From Clostridiales bacterium (lineage in GTDB: Bacteria; Bacillota; Clostridia; Christensenellales; Aristaeellaceae): DNA of 64,000 bases. Position numbers and translations under genes: made by a program. Positions 7,757 through 18,025 of this stretch are shown here, piece after piece. Position 1 is the stretch's first letter. Each line of letters begins with the position of its first letter. The notes under the pieces are model-generated. The model ran no database searches and had not been told where the DNA came from. It was given only the letters and a program-made list of their open reading frames with translations. The stretch lies in assembly GCA_015056145.1 (NCBI GenBank), contig SVGY01000011.1:1-64000 (forward strand), in the 5' to 3' direction.

Positions 7757-8686
7757 TTGAATTACTACGAGAGAATACAGAGATCCATCGATTATATCGA
7801 AGAAAACCTTCTGGAGGAGCTCACCCTGGAACGATGCGCCCGGGAGGCGTATATGAGCCTGTCCGGCTATCACAGAATGTTTCTTTCGGTGGTTGGATAC
7901 AACGTAAAGGAGTATATCCGGCTTCGCCGCCTTACCATGGCGGCCGAGGAACTGACCAGGGCGAACCATTCCGTGATGGATGTGGCAATGAAATATGGCT
8001 ATGAATCTGCGGACAGTTTTTCCAGGGCATTCAAAAGCCGGATGGGGATTCTGCCCTCTCGCCTGAAGAATGCTTCTCTTTTGCCTGAAATGAAAAAATT
8101 GATGAAGGTGAATGTTGTGGAAAAATGGTTTGAAACGGATGGACGCCTTGCGGAAAAATACCCGGATATCAAGGTAATCAGGGAGCTTCCTCCGATGCAG
8201 GTGGCGTGTTTTACCTATTATGGCCATCAGCCGGAAGATCACGCTTTTGAGTCGCTGAAGGCCTGGGCTGCGGAGCATGATCTGGCCCTTCACCGGGAGG
8301 GCTACCGGGTATTCGGGTATAATCATCCCGACCCGGAAAACGTGGATTCTGACGAAACCTACGGCTATGAGGTATGCCTTACCATTCCCGATGAACTCTA
8401 CAACACCCTGCCGGATGTGCCGGCGGATTTTGTCAGAGGGACTTACGACGGGGTGAAAAGAAGAGTTCTGCCCGGGGGCAAATATGCGGTTATGTCCGTT
8501 AAGCGGGAGGAAGAAGGCGACATCGGTCAAGAGATCATGAAAGCGTGGAAACGCTTTATCATCTGGCTTGACGAAAGCAAATACACATTGGGCGGAGGAC
8601 AGTACCTGGAGGAACACCTGGATTTTTCTGAAGATGACGACCATGTGGGCGGCGTGGATCTGTATGTATCCATCCGGCAAGGGTAA
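7757..8686 (+). CDS. AraC-family regulator with GyrI-like ligand-binding domain
   Basis: 309 aa. Residues ~8-105 carry two helix-turn-helix motifs of the AraC type (LTLERCAREAYMSLSGYHRMF; VMDVAMKYGYESADSFSRAF). Residues ~125-308 form a GyrI/SOUL-like effector domain (PPMQVACFTYYGHQPED, GGKYAVMSVK, FIIWLDESKY). The layout matches multidrug-responsive regulators such as Rob/BltR-like activators. The start is TTG at 7757 with GGAGGGG 7 bases upstream. Divergent from the MarR-exporter operon, which it might also influence; that is inference. Confidence 0.88.
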   Translation: MNYYERIQRSIDYIEENLLEELTLERCAREAYMSLSGYHRMFLSVVGYNVKEYIRLRRLTMAAEELTRANHSVMDVAMKYGYESADSFSRAFKSRMGILPSRLKNASLLPEMKKLMKVNVVEKWFETDGRLAEKYPDIKVIRELPPMQVACFTYYGHQPEDHAFESLKAWAAEHDLALHREGYRVFGYNHPDPENVDSDETYGYEVCLTIPDELYNTLPDVPADFVRGTYDGVKRRVLPGGKYAVMSVKREEEGDIGQEIMKAWKRFIIWLDESKYTLGGGQYLEEHLDFSEDDDHVGGVDLYVSIRQG

Positions 8687-8699
8687 ATACAACAAAAAA

Positions 8700-8737
8700 G
8701 GCGGGACGCTTTTCCGGCGTCCCGCCATTTCTTTTTA
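8700..8737. terminator. Bidirectional terminator
   Basis: Perfect 10-bp stem GGCGGGACGC/GCGTCCCGCC with a T-rich tract on both sides. It separates two converging genes. The minus-strand gene's stop at 8735 lies just outside the stem. Confidence 0.8.
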
Positions 8738-9169
8738 CAGATAACTGCGGATATCCACCGCCAGTTCCTGTTCCAGATTGACCAGTTTTTTTGCAACTTC
8801 TTTGGAGGAGTGGTCGGCGGCTTTATATTCGTTGAGGTACTTGTGCAGGGATTTAACGCCCATGTTGCAGCCGTCGGTCATCAGGTCGGCAATGGTTTGG
8901 TCGCTGGGTTTCATCATGAGCATGGCGTGGGTTTTCATCCAGGACATGCCTTTTGCCATGGGGTTTGGGTCCTTGCCCTCATCCTGATAGCGGCTGAGCA
9001 ACTGCTGAATTTCCCTGTCCAGCTCGTCGTGCTGCCTGCGGCTTTTGACCAGTACCTGCCGGAAATCTTCGGACTGGATTTTGTCCACCACTTCCTCGAT
9101 GGACTCCACGCCCATTTTGACCCCTGCATCGCATTCCCGCAAAAGACGGATGGTATCCTGTTCAATCAT
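8735..9169 (-). CDS. Four-helix-bundle protein, DUF2383/ferritin-like
   Basis: 144-aa soluble, mostly helical protein. Four amphipathic helices can be drawn (about 3-30, 34-63, 75-100, 103-140). The pattern of MGVESIEEVVDKIQSEDFRQVL then HDELDREIQQLL resembles the PA2169/DUF2383 ferritin-like group. No clear di-iron ExxH pair is visible, so metal binding is uncertain. Monocistronic, 94 bases downstream of gyrA in the same direction; no known pathway. Confidence 0.6.
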   Translation of the reverse strand: MIEQDTIRLLRECDAGVKMGVESIEEVVDKIQSEDFRQVLVKSRRQHDELDREIQQLLSRYQDEGKDPNPMAKGMSWMKTHAMLMMKPSDQTIADLMTDGCNMGVKSLHKYLNEYKAADHSSKEVAKKLVNLEQELAVDIRSYL

Positions 9170-9262
9170 GGCAGATTCCTCCTTTTCACAAGGAGTGTGC
9201 CCGGAAAGTGGAAGGAGTATGCAAAAGCAGGCCCCGGCCAGGAACCGGAGCCTGCGGAAAAA

Positions 9263-11818
9263 TTATATATCGCTGTCATCCATGGGCAGGCTGTCTCCGG
9301 CGGATAATTCGTCCCCGAGAGAGAGCTCTTCCGTTATGGTTTCGTCGGCGGGAAAAAGATCGGAATCCAGAATTTCTTCCGGCGCTTCCTCCTGCTCCTG
9401 CTCGGCCCGGGCCACGGCGACGATCTTTGCGCCCTCGGCAATGCGCATCAGGCGCACGCCCTGGGTGGCACGGCTGGTTTCACGGATGTCGGAAACCGCC
9501 ATACGGATGATGGTGCCGTCGTCGGTGATGAGGAGGATGTCTTCGTCCAGATTCACCGCCAGGTGCTTGGCAAGCAGGCCGGTTTTGTCGGTGAGGTTCA
9601 TGGCCTTGATGCCCATGCCGTTGCGGCCCTGTTCCCTGTACTGCTCGGGATCGGTACGCTTGCCGTAGCCGTTTTCGGTGATGGCAAGCACTTGCTGGCC
9701 TTCCAGCAGCATGCTCATGTCGATGATCTCGTCATCGTCTCTCAGGCGCATGGCGTGCACGCCCATGCCGTTGCGGCCGATGATGCGGATGGTGCTCTCG
9801 TGGAAGCGGAGGGCACGGCCCTGCTTGCTGCCCACGATCATGCTCATGTCGCCGTCGGTCAGGTTCACAGCCACCAGTTCGTCATCCTCCTTGAGGGTGA
9901 TGGCGATGAGACCGGCCTTGCGCAGGTTCTGGAACTCGCTGAAGGGAGTACGCTTGATCATGCCCCGCTTGGTCATCATGACCAGATAGTGATCCTGAGC
10001 ATCCCTGGGCACGGGAATCATGGCGGTGATCTTTTCGTCGCTGGCTACCTGTAGCAGATTGACGATGGCCATGCCCCGGGCAGTGCGGCCTGCTTCGGGA
10101 ATCTGGTAGCACTTGAGGGTGTACACACGGCCCTTGCTGGTGAAGAAGAGGATATCCTCGTGGGTGTTGACGATGATGAGCCGCTCCACGAAGTCTTCCT
10201 CACGGGTGGTCATGGCGCTGATGCCCTTGCCGCCACGGTGCTGTGCACGGTAGGTGCTCTTGGGCAGACGCTTGACGTAGCCGAAGTGGGTCATGGTAAC
10301 CACCATGTCGTCGGACTGAATCAAGTCTTCGATGTCGATCTCGCCTTCCAGATGGGTCAGCTCGGTGCGGCGCTCGTCGGCGAAGCGGTCACGGATCTCG
10401 GCCATTTCGGTTTTGACCACGCCCATGAGCAAGGTTTCATCAGCCAGCAGGCTGTTGAAGTAAGTAATGCTCTTTTGCAGTTCGTCATACTCTGCTTCCA
10501 GGCGTTCCCGCTCCAGACCGGTAAGACGGGCAAGACGCATGTCCAGAATGGCCTGGGCCTGTTTTTCGCTGAACTGGAACCGCTCGATCAGGTTGGCACG
10601 GGCAGTGGGAGTATCCGGGCTCTTTTTGATGATCTCCACGATCTCGTCGATGTGATCCAGCGCCTTGAGGAGGCCCTCCAAAATATGGGCCCGGGCCAGC
10701 GCCTTGTCCAGATCATACTGGGTGCGGCGGGTGACAACTTCCTTCTGGTGGCGCAGATAGTGGTAGATCATTTCACGCAGGTTGAGTACCTTGGGCTCGT
10801 TATCCACCAGCGCAAGCATGTTGGCGCCGAAGGTTTCCTGCATGGAGGTGTGCTTGTAGAGGTAGTTGAGGATGATCTGGGGATGGACATCCTTTTTGAG
10901 CTCGATGACGATACGCATACCCTTGCGGTCGCTTTCGTCACGGATGGCGGAAATGCCTTCCAGACGCTTTTCGTGCACCAGCTCGGCAATGCGCTCCACC
11001 AGCTTGGCCTTGTTGACCATGTAGGGGATTTCCCGTACCACGATGCGGCTGCGGTTGCCGGCCATGGCCTCGATTTCGGTCTTGGCACGGACGATGATGC
11101 GGCCACGGCCCGTGTGGTAGGCAGCGCGGACGCCGCTCATGCCAAGAATGGTGCCGCCGGTGGGGAAGTCGGGGCCCTTGATGAACTGCATCAGGTCATC
11201 CACAGTACAGTCGGGATGATCGATCATGTGAATGCATGCGTCGATGGATTCCCTGAGGTTGTGGGGCGGGATGTTGGTTGCCATGCCCACGGCGATGCCG
11301 TTGGAGCCGTTCACCAGCAGGTTGGGGTAACGGCTGGGCAGAACGCTGGGCTGCAGCAAGGTTTCATCGAAGTTGGGGTAGAAGTCCACGGTGTCCTTGT
11401 CAATTTCGCCAAGGAGATGCATGGTCAGCTTCTGCATACGGGCTTCGGTGTAACGCATGGCGGCTGCGCCGTCGCCGTCCACAGAGCCGAAGTTGCCCTG
11501 ACCATCCACCAGCAGGTAGCGGATGTTGAAATCCTGTGCCAGACGCACCATGGCATCGTACACGCTGCTGTCGCCGTGGGGGTGGTATTTACCCAGCACG
11601 TCGCCCACCAGACGGGCGGACTTGCGGTAGGGCTTATCCGGGGTCATGCCCAGCTCGTTCATGGCGTAGAGGATGCGGCGGTGCACAGGCTTGAGGCCGT
11701 CCCGCACATCCGGCAGCGCACGGCTGATGATAACCGCCATGGCGTAGCTGATGAAGGATTTTTTCATTTCCTGTTCAAGATCCACAGGAATAAGCTTGTC
11801 ATTGATTTCGGAAGCCAT
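9263..11818 (-). CDS. gyrA: DNA gyrase subunit A
   Basis: 851-aa type IIA topoisomerase subunit that cuts and rejoins DNA to introduce negative supercoils. The catalytic tyrosine is Tyr123 in [10 protein letters not shown]. The quinolone region reads [12 protein letters not shown] with Ser84 and Asp88 (E. coli 83 and 87), so no resistance substitution is visible. The GyrA box is QHRGGKG, one change from QRRGGKG, which supports gyrase rather than topoisomerase IV. The tail is acidic. It follows gyrB with one WG-repeat gene between them. A long open frame on the opposite strand (10160-12061) is a shadow. Confidence 0.97.
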   Translation of the reverse strand: MASEINDKLIPVDLEQEMKKSFISYAMAVIISRALPDVRDGLKPVHRRILYAMNELGMTPDKPYRKSARLVGDVLGKYHPHGDSSVYDAMVRLAQDFNIRYLLVDGQGNFGSVDGDGAAAMRYTEARMQKLTMHLLGEIDKDTVDFYPNFDETLLQPSVLPSRYPNLLVNGSNGIAVGMATNIPPHNLRESIDACIHMIDHPDCTVDDLMQFIKGPDFPTGGTILGMSGVRAAYHTGRGRIIVRAKTEIEAMAGNRSRIVVREIPYMVNKAKLVERIAELVHEKRLEGISAIRDESDRKGMRIVIELKKDVHPQIILNYLYKHTSMQETFGANMLALVDNEPKVLNLREMIYHYLRHQKEVVTRRTQYDLDKALARAHILEGLLKALDHIDEIVEIIKKSPDTPTARANLIERFQFSEKQAQAILDMRLARLTGLERERLEAEYDELQKSITYFNSLLADETLLMGVVKTEMAEIRDRFADERRTELTHLEGEIDIEDLIQSDDMVVTMTHFGYVKRLPKSTYRAQHRGGKGISAMTTREEDFVERLIIVNTHEDILFFTSKGRVYTLKCYQIPEAGRTARGMAIVNLLQVASDEKITAMIPVPRDAQDHYLVMMTKRGMIKRTPFSEFQNLRKAGLIAITLKEDDELVAVNLTDGDMSMIVGSKQGRALRFHESTIRIIGRNGMGVHAMRLRDDDEIIDMSMLLEGQQVLAITENGYGKRTDPEQYREQGRNGMGIKAMNLTDKTGLLAKHLAVNLDEDILLITDDGTIIRMAVSDIRETSRATQGVRLMRIAEGAKIVAVARAEQEQEEAPEEILDSDLFPADETITEELSLGDELSAGDSLPMDDSDI

Positions 11819-11827
11819 AGAGGCAGG

Positions 11828-13213
11828 TCACTCCTTTGCGGTGGAATGGTGGGTGGTTTCCGTAAGGATGGTACGGGGCAGACCGTCGCAGCTGTAGACG
11901 ATGTGTCCGTAAGCGTCGATGTAGCAACCGAGGGAAGGATTGCCGCTGGGGCTCGACTCCCAGTAGGGGGTGGCGGGAAAAAAGTTGTCGTCATATTGGG
12001 CCTGTGTGGCGGCATCCCATTCCCATTGGGGGAGGGGATCAGACCATGTTACATAGGCTAGTCCGTCCAGGAAGGGGAAGGCATAGTCAAACTGAGGCGG
12101 ATACAGAACGCTGCCGTCTGCCCGAAGGAAGCCTTCGTTGTTGCTGTCGTCGGAACCCTCATTTTTTTCGTCCCAGAACAGGAAGAAGTCGTCGTAGGGG
12201 AACAGGAAGTAGGAATCCCATTCAAAGGTCCATCCAGCAAAATACATGGTGTGGTAAACGTTGCCCTGCGTGTCGGTGAGCTGTACATGGTCATCTTCAT
12301 CTGCCCAGGTCCAGTACAGACCGGCGGAGGAAGGCGGCACAATAGCGTCCTCGGGCCAGGAATCGGTTCTGTTGGAAGACTCCCACAGGAAATCGCTCCG
12401 ATCAGGGGCTGTAGCAACGATATTGCCTTCCGCATCCAGCAGACTGTAGCCCTCCGGACGGGAAGCGACCCAGGAAAGATCGCCACCGTATTGCTCGACG
12501 ATCTCGGGATAATATTCCACAACCTCTTCCCAGTAATCGTTGTTCCAGTAAACCGTCGCCACGGGTTCGGCGTCCGGTTCGTCGGGGGGAAGGAAGAAGG
12601 GCAAAGTAGGATCGAACCACAGTCCTTCACAATAGGGGAGGCCGTCTCCATTCAGCGGATAGCCCAGAGTGAATTCCGACGTGAAGTATGGATTGATGCA
12701 TTCAAACACATAGCCAAGACCGGCTTCACCGGAAACAATGCCGCTTTCGTTAAGGAAACGGCCGAGATTGGCATCGAAGAGAAGCTCGACTCCGTCATCC
12801 CATATTTCCACCGTTAACTGGTCGGAGAAGAAATTGCAGGAAATATCGTCAAAATAATCGGGCAAACGTGCAACCGGTTCGCCGTTGCGGTCAACAATGA
12901 AGTAGTTAAGCTCTTCAACCTCGCTGAAGACCGCAACCAACGCATACCGACCCTTTGCAAAGGTTTTCGCTTCATCCCATCCGGGCTCCACAACCCATCT
13001 TCCTACCCGGTCGATGAGCCCCCATTTCCCGCTTTCCGCATCATAGGCGGCGTAGCGGGTATCGGGCATTTCGTCAAGGACGGCCTGACGCTCTTCCTCG
13101 GTGGTGGCAGCCATGTAGCGGCCGTAGTAATCTTCCTGGGGAAGATCGTCGGCAGAGGCAATGCCACCAAGCAGCATGAGCAGGGCAAGCGTGAAGGAAA
13201 GAAATTTCATCAT
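11828..13213 (-). CDS. Secreted WG-repeat protein
   Basis: 461-aa exported protein with a signal peptide (MMKFLSFTLALLMLLGGIASA, cleavage near ASA-DD). It has several WG-type repeats: KWGLIDRVGRWVVEP, YFIVDRNGEPVARLP, YSLLDAEGNIVAT. It is strongly acidic and rich in Trp and Tyr. WG repeats are beta-propeller-like units of unknown function. The ATG at 13213 is preferred to 13228, having AAGGAA 7 bases upstream. It sits between gyrB (18-base gap) and gyrA (9-base gap) and seems part of their operon, an odd partner for topoisomerase genes. Confidence 0.75.
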   Translation of the reverse strand: MMKFLSFTLALLMLLGGIASADDLPQEDYYGRYMAATTEEERQAVLDEMPDTRYAAYDAESGKWGLIDRVGRWVVEPGWDEAKTFAKGRYALVAVFSEVEELNYFIVDRNGEPVARLPDYFDDISCNFFSDQLTVEIWDDGVELLFDANLGRFLNESGIVSGEAGLGYVFECINPYFTSEFTLGYPLNGDGLPYCEGLWFDPTLPFFLPPDEPDAEPVATVYWNNDYWEEVVEYYPEIVEQYGGDLSWVASRPEGYSLLDAEGNIVATAPDRSDFLWESSNRTDSWPEDAIVPPSSAGLYWTWADEDDHVQLTDTQGNVYHTMYFAGWTFEWDSYFLFPYDDFFLFWDEKNEGSDDSNNEGFLRADGSVLYPPQFDYAFPFLDGLAYVTWSDPLPQWEWDAATQAQYDDNFFPATPYWESSPSGNPSLGCYIDAYGHIVYSCDGLPRTILTETTHHSTAKE

Positions 13214-13231
13214 GACACTTCCTTGCAAAGA

Positions 13232-15241
<2,010 letters not shown>

Positions 15242-15317
15242 TCACTCCCTTTGACGGCAGACCCATTACGCTGAAGGGCTGTCAGCCGACGTAAATCGCT
15301 TTCTATTGAACTAAATT

Positions 15318-15346
15318 ATTATATCATTTTTTTTCTTATTTGAAAA
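15318..15346 (-). promoter_or_regulatory. Probable gyrB promoter
   Basis: Minus strand: TTTTCA (15341-15346), 17-base A-rich spacer and a perfect TATAAT (15318-15323), about 85 bases before the gyrB start. The -35 match is weak. Confidence 0.5.
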
Positions 15347-15488
15347 GGATTACAGGTGTAAAAAGGCAAAAAAACCGAAAGTTTTTCTACTTATTTTATA
15401 TGTTTTTTCGGGAGGAAGCCAGGTAAGCGTCACCATACCCATCGACAGATATATCGCTTTTTTGCATCCCGGTTTTTAACAAAAGCTC

Positions 15489-15518
15489 TTTACAAATCCG
15501 GGAAAAGGTTGGTATAAT
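15489..15518 (+). promoter_or_regulatory. Promoter of tRNA-Arg
   Basis: TTTACA (15489-15494), 18-base spacer, TATAAT (15513-15518), about 45 bases before the tRNA. Confidence 0.65.
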
Positions 15519-15562
15519 AGGCGTGCTCGCTTCCCTTTCCAAGGGAAAAAAGAGCGTGGCTT

Positions 15563-15639
15563 GCGCCCGTAGCTCAGTAGGATAGAGCGGTCGCCTCCTA
15601 AGCGACAGGCCGTGGGTTCGACTCCCGCCGGGCGTGCCA
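15563..15639 (+). tRNA. tRNA-Arg(CCT)
   Basis: 77-nt cloverleaf with acceptor stem GCGCCCG/CGGGCGT and encoded CCA. The anticodon stem-loop is GTCGC-CTCCTAA-GCGAC, giving anticodon CCT (arginine, AGG codons). The T-arm contains GGTTCGACTCC. It has its own promoter and terminator. Confidence 0.95.
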
Positions 15640-15641
15640 TC

Positions 15642-15676
15642 AGCGCTGCAGACATGGTTGCTGCAGCGCTTTTTTT
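15642..15676 (+). terminator. tRNA-Arg terminator
   Basis: Perfect 10-bp stem AGCGCTGCAG/CTGCAGCGCT followed by TTTTTT, three bases after the tRNA CCA end. Confidence 0.85.
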
Positions 15677-15760
15677 GTGGCATTCAGGCAGAAGGAAGCC
15701 TCCTTGGCAAATGGAAAGGTATGTGATAATATACAAGCAAATCCTGTTTCGGGGTGAATT

Positions 15761-16162
15761 ATGAAAAAGGTTGCATTTATCTGTGTGCACAATTCCTGCC
15801 GTAGTCAGATGGCGGAGGCGCTGGGCAAAAAGTTGGCGGCCGATGCATTCCAGAGCTGGTCCGCTGGCACGGAAACCAAGCCTTGCATCAATCAGGATGC
15901 GGTACGGCTGATGAAACAAGTGCATAACATCGACATGGAAAAAACCCAGTACAGTAAACTCCTGTGTGATATCCCGGCAGTGGATATCGTGGTGACAATG
16001 GGTTGCAATGTGCAATGCCCAACGCTGCCCTGCTCCCACCGGGAGGATTGGGGGCTGGAGGATCCCAGCGGCAGGGAGGACGAATGCTTCCTTGCCACCA
16101 TGCGCCTTATTGAGGAAAAAGTGCTGGATCTGCGCCGCAGGGTAAAGGAAGGGCTTCTCTGA
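15761..16162 (+). CDS. ArsC-like protein (low-molecular-weight phosphatase fold)
   Basis: 133-aa cytosolic enzyme of the arsenate reductase/low-molecular-weight tyrosine phosphatase fold. The P-loop is CVHNSCRSQMAEA at residues 9-21 (CX5R nucleophile Cys9). A second cysteine group, MGCNVQCPTLPC, occupies the place of the redox pair of thioredoxin-linked ArsC. The later ED/DPSG acid loop fits the fold (WGLEDPSG). Thioredoxin-coupled arsenate reduction is therefore likely. No other ars genes are nearby, so phosphatase activity remains possible. RBS is weak (GGGG about 8 bases upstream). Confidence 0.8.
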   Translation: MKKVAFICVHNSCRSQMAEALGKKLAADAFQSWSAGTETKPCINQDAVRLMKQVHNIDMEKTQYSKLLCDIPAVDIVVTMGCNVQCPTLPCSHREDWGLEDPSGREDECFLATMRLIEEKVLDLRRRVKEGLL

Positions 16163-16217
16163 GAAAAGAAAGCAGCTTTTCAGCCTGTGATTTATTGATT
16201 TGTGTGAGGGAAAACGG

Positions 16218-17612
16218 ATGAAAAGAAATAAGAAATTCAAGGTATACCTGGCCCTTCTGGGAATGCTGCTGGTTCTTTTTGGTTCTTCAGCATCAGCAGA
16301 AACCCACTGGACGGATTTGGCGGATGAACTCTGCAACATGGAAAGCAGCAGGGGCACCTATTATTTTATGAGATCCGAGGATAAACTTGAATATTTCCAG
16401 GTGTTGGTGGATTGGGGCATCTCCTTTCCGGAGGAGGTACTGAATGCTGTGAATGATACTTCCCTGTCCGCTGATGAGCGTGCCCGGGCTGCGACCGACG
16501 CCATAATGCAATGGCTGGAGATAACCGACGAACACGATGTGATTTATTTCTTTGTGCTGGAAAAAACAAAGGGTTTGTTTGATTACTGGCCCCTTGAGGA
16601 TAAACATGCACTTACGGAAATACGTTCAAAGCATCTGCCGTTGGAGAAAATGCCTGGATATTGGCTTTTGCCCGGAGAGGGAGACGCTTCCTACGAAGAA
16701 ATCCGGGAGAAATCCCTGGAGGTGCTGGAGCAGCAGTTCGGACTCGGCCCGGAAGAAAGCCAGGATCTTGTTTTTGTGGCGGAGCTATATCAGCGAAGTG
16801 AAGAGGAACCCAAAGAGTGGGAGGTCTACTTTCACATTAAGGAGCGCAGCTGGTCGGAGCTGTATTTCAGAACGATTGCCTATCGCCAGACGTGGACGGC
16901 TGATGGAACATTGCTTTACGCTTGGCAGGAAGAGGACGCAGGGGAGTGGTGGAGTCCGCATGATTATGACTATCTGCTGCCGGAACCGTCTGCACCTGTG
17001 AGGCCGAGGAATGCCACCCCTGTTCAACAATCGGATTTGCCGGGAGAAATTGCAGAAGATATCTTGGGCAGGTATCCTGCTCATCTTGTGGAAGCATGGG
17101 ACGTAAGTACAAGGGCTGATGGAAGCAAGATATACGCCATTGCCCTCTGGAAGGAAGAGGGAGCCGTATTGATGATCTACAAGGAGGAAGATGGACAGTT
17201 TTCGGTAATGGTGGACAGTCAGACGGCACTTCTGGCAGGGGAAGATTTGAATTTTTTTGCGCTGCAGCAAAGTACGCCTGATTACCCCACAACAGGTAGA
17301 CTTGTTTTTGGATATAGGGCAACATCGTTCTTTTCATGCGATTTCTATGCGGAATGTGATGAAAATGATGTGTGGGTTGTTACCCAGGGTGTGTTTTGGA
17401 ATAGTAACATGGAAGCAGAACATAATCATTCCTTCGATGCAGAGCAAGGGTCTGTGCGCTGTACGGTTCGATATCCTTTTTCAGATGATGAAGAGAGTAT
17501 TGTGTTCAAACCTTTGTACCGTCCGGAATGGAAGGATGCATTCGATCTGCGCCGTTTTAACATAAAGGATTTTTTTGATATTGATTTTTCCTTTTATGCT
17601 CTGCCGGAATAA
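16218..17612 (+). CDS. Secreted protein of unknown function
   Basis: 464 aa with a clear signal peptide (MKRNKKFKVYLALLGMLLVL then FGSSASA, cleavage before ETHW). The mature part is acidic and rich in Trp, Tyr and Glu. I recognise no domain; the middle part (KEWEVYFHIKERSWSEL, SKIYAIALWKEEGAVLMIYK) looks like beta-sandwich or PepSY-like repeats. The ATG at 16218 is chosen over 16200 because GAGGG lies 8 bases upstream. It stands alone and is followed by a terminator. Confidence 0.7.
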   Translation: MKRNKKFKVYLALLGMLLVLFGSSASAETHWTDLADELCNMESSRGTYYFMRSEDKLEYFQVLVDWGISFPEEVLNAVNDTSLSADERARAATDAIMQWLEITDEHDVIYFFVLEKTKGLFDYWPLEDKHALTEIRSKHLPLEKMPGYWLLPGEGDASYEEIREKSLEVLEQQFGLGPEESQDLVFVAELYQRSEEEPKEWEVYFHIKERSWSELYFRTIAYRQTWTADGTLLYAWQEEDAGEWWSPHDYDYLLPEPSAPVRPRNATPVQQSDLPGEIAEDILGRYPAHLVEAWDVSTRADGSKIYAIALWKEEGAVLMIYKEEDGQFSVMVDSQTALLAGEDLNFFALQQSTPDYPTTGRLVFGYRATSFFSCDFYAECDENDVWVVTQGVFWNSNMEAEHNHSFDAEQGSVRCTVRYPFSDDEESIVFKPLYRPEWKDAFDLRRFNIKDFFDIDFSFYALPE

Positions 17613-17671
17613 CAGAATCATTTTTCACAGCCCTTTTCTCAGAAGGAGCAACACGGGCTTATCGAGAAAAA

Positions 17672-17714
17672 CGGAGCCGCTGCCATGAGGTTGGCAACGG
17701 CTCCGCTTTTTTAG
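17672..17714. terminator. Bidirectional terminator
   Basis: Stem CGGAGCCG/CGGCTCCG extended by TGCCA/TTGGCA inside. It is followed by CTTTTTT on the plus strand and by TTTTT on the minus strand. It separates two converging genes. Confidence 0.75.
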
Positions 17715-17782
17715 GATTTGGTTTTGTTTGATGATGAAAAAACATTGCAGGCCCATAGAGGGCATGTATATGCCGCAATTTC

Positions 17783-18025
17783 TCAGAGGGACATAGGCTC
17801 ATCATCGCCGGCCCATGCAAACCGGGGACCGGAATATCCCTCTTTTTCCACATGCTCCGTCCACATGGAGGCAGGCCGTACCCAGTACTCCTTTCCTCCG
17901 TAGAGCGCCTGATAGACCACCATGGGTTCCAGGGTTTCAGAATGCTTTGCCACATAAAGCAGCCGGTAAAGGTTCCCTTTGAAATGCCGGTAAACACCCG
18001 GTTTCAACTGATCCATGCTTTTCAT
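17783..18025 (-). CDS. DUF1653 protein
   Basis: 80-aa single-domain protein. The DUF1653 signatures are present: LKPGVYRHFKGNLYRLLYVA, KHSETLEPMVVYQALYG and YWVRPASMW. The family is small, cytosolic and uncharacterised. The ATG at 18025 overlaps the ABC-F stop by 4 bases (ATGA), giving translational coupling and making it the last gene of the murC - dpaL - ABC-F operon. Confidence 0.85.
   Translation of the reverse strand: MKSMDQLKPGVYRHFKGNLYRLLYVAKHSETLEPMVVYQALYGGKEYWVRPASMWTEHVEKEGYSGPRFAWAGDDEPMSL

Noticed and set aside
10160-12061. 633-codon plus-strand open frame opposite gyrA
   Set aside because: Antisense shadow of gyrA, no domain, no start signals.
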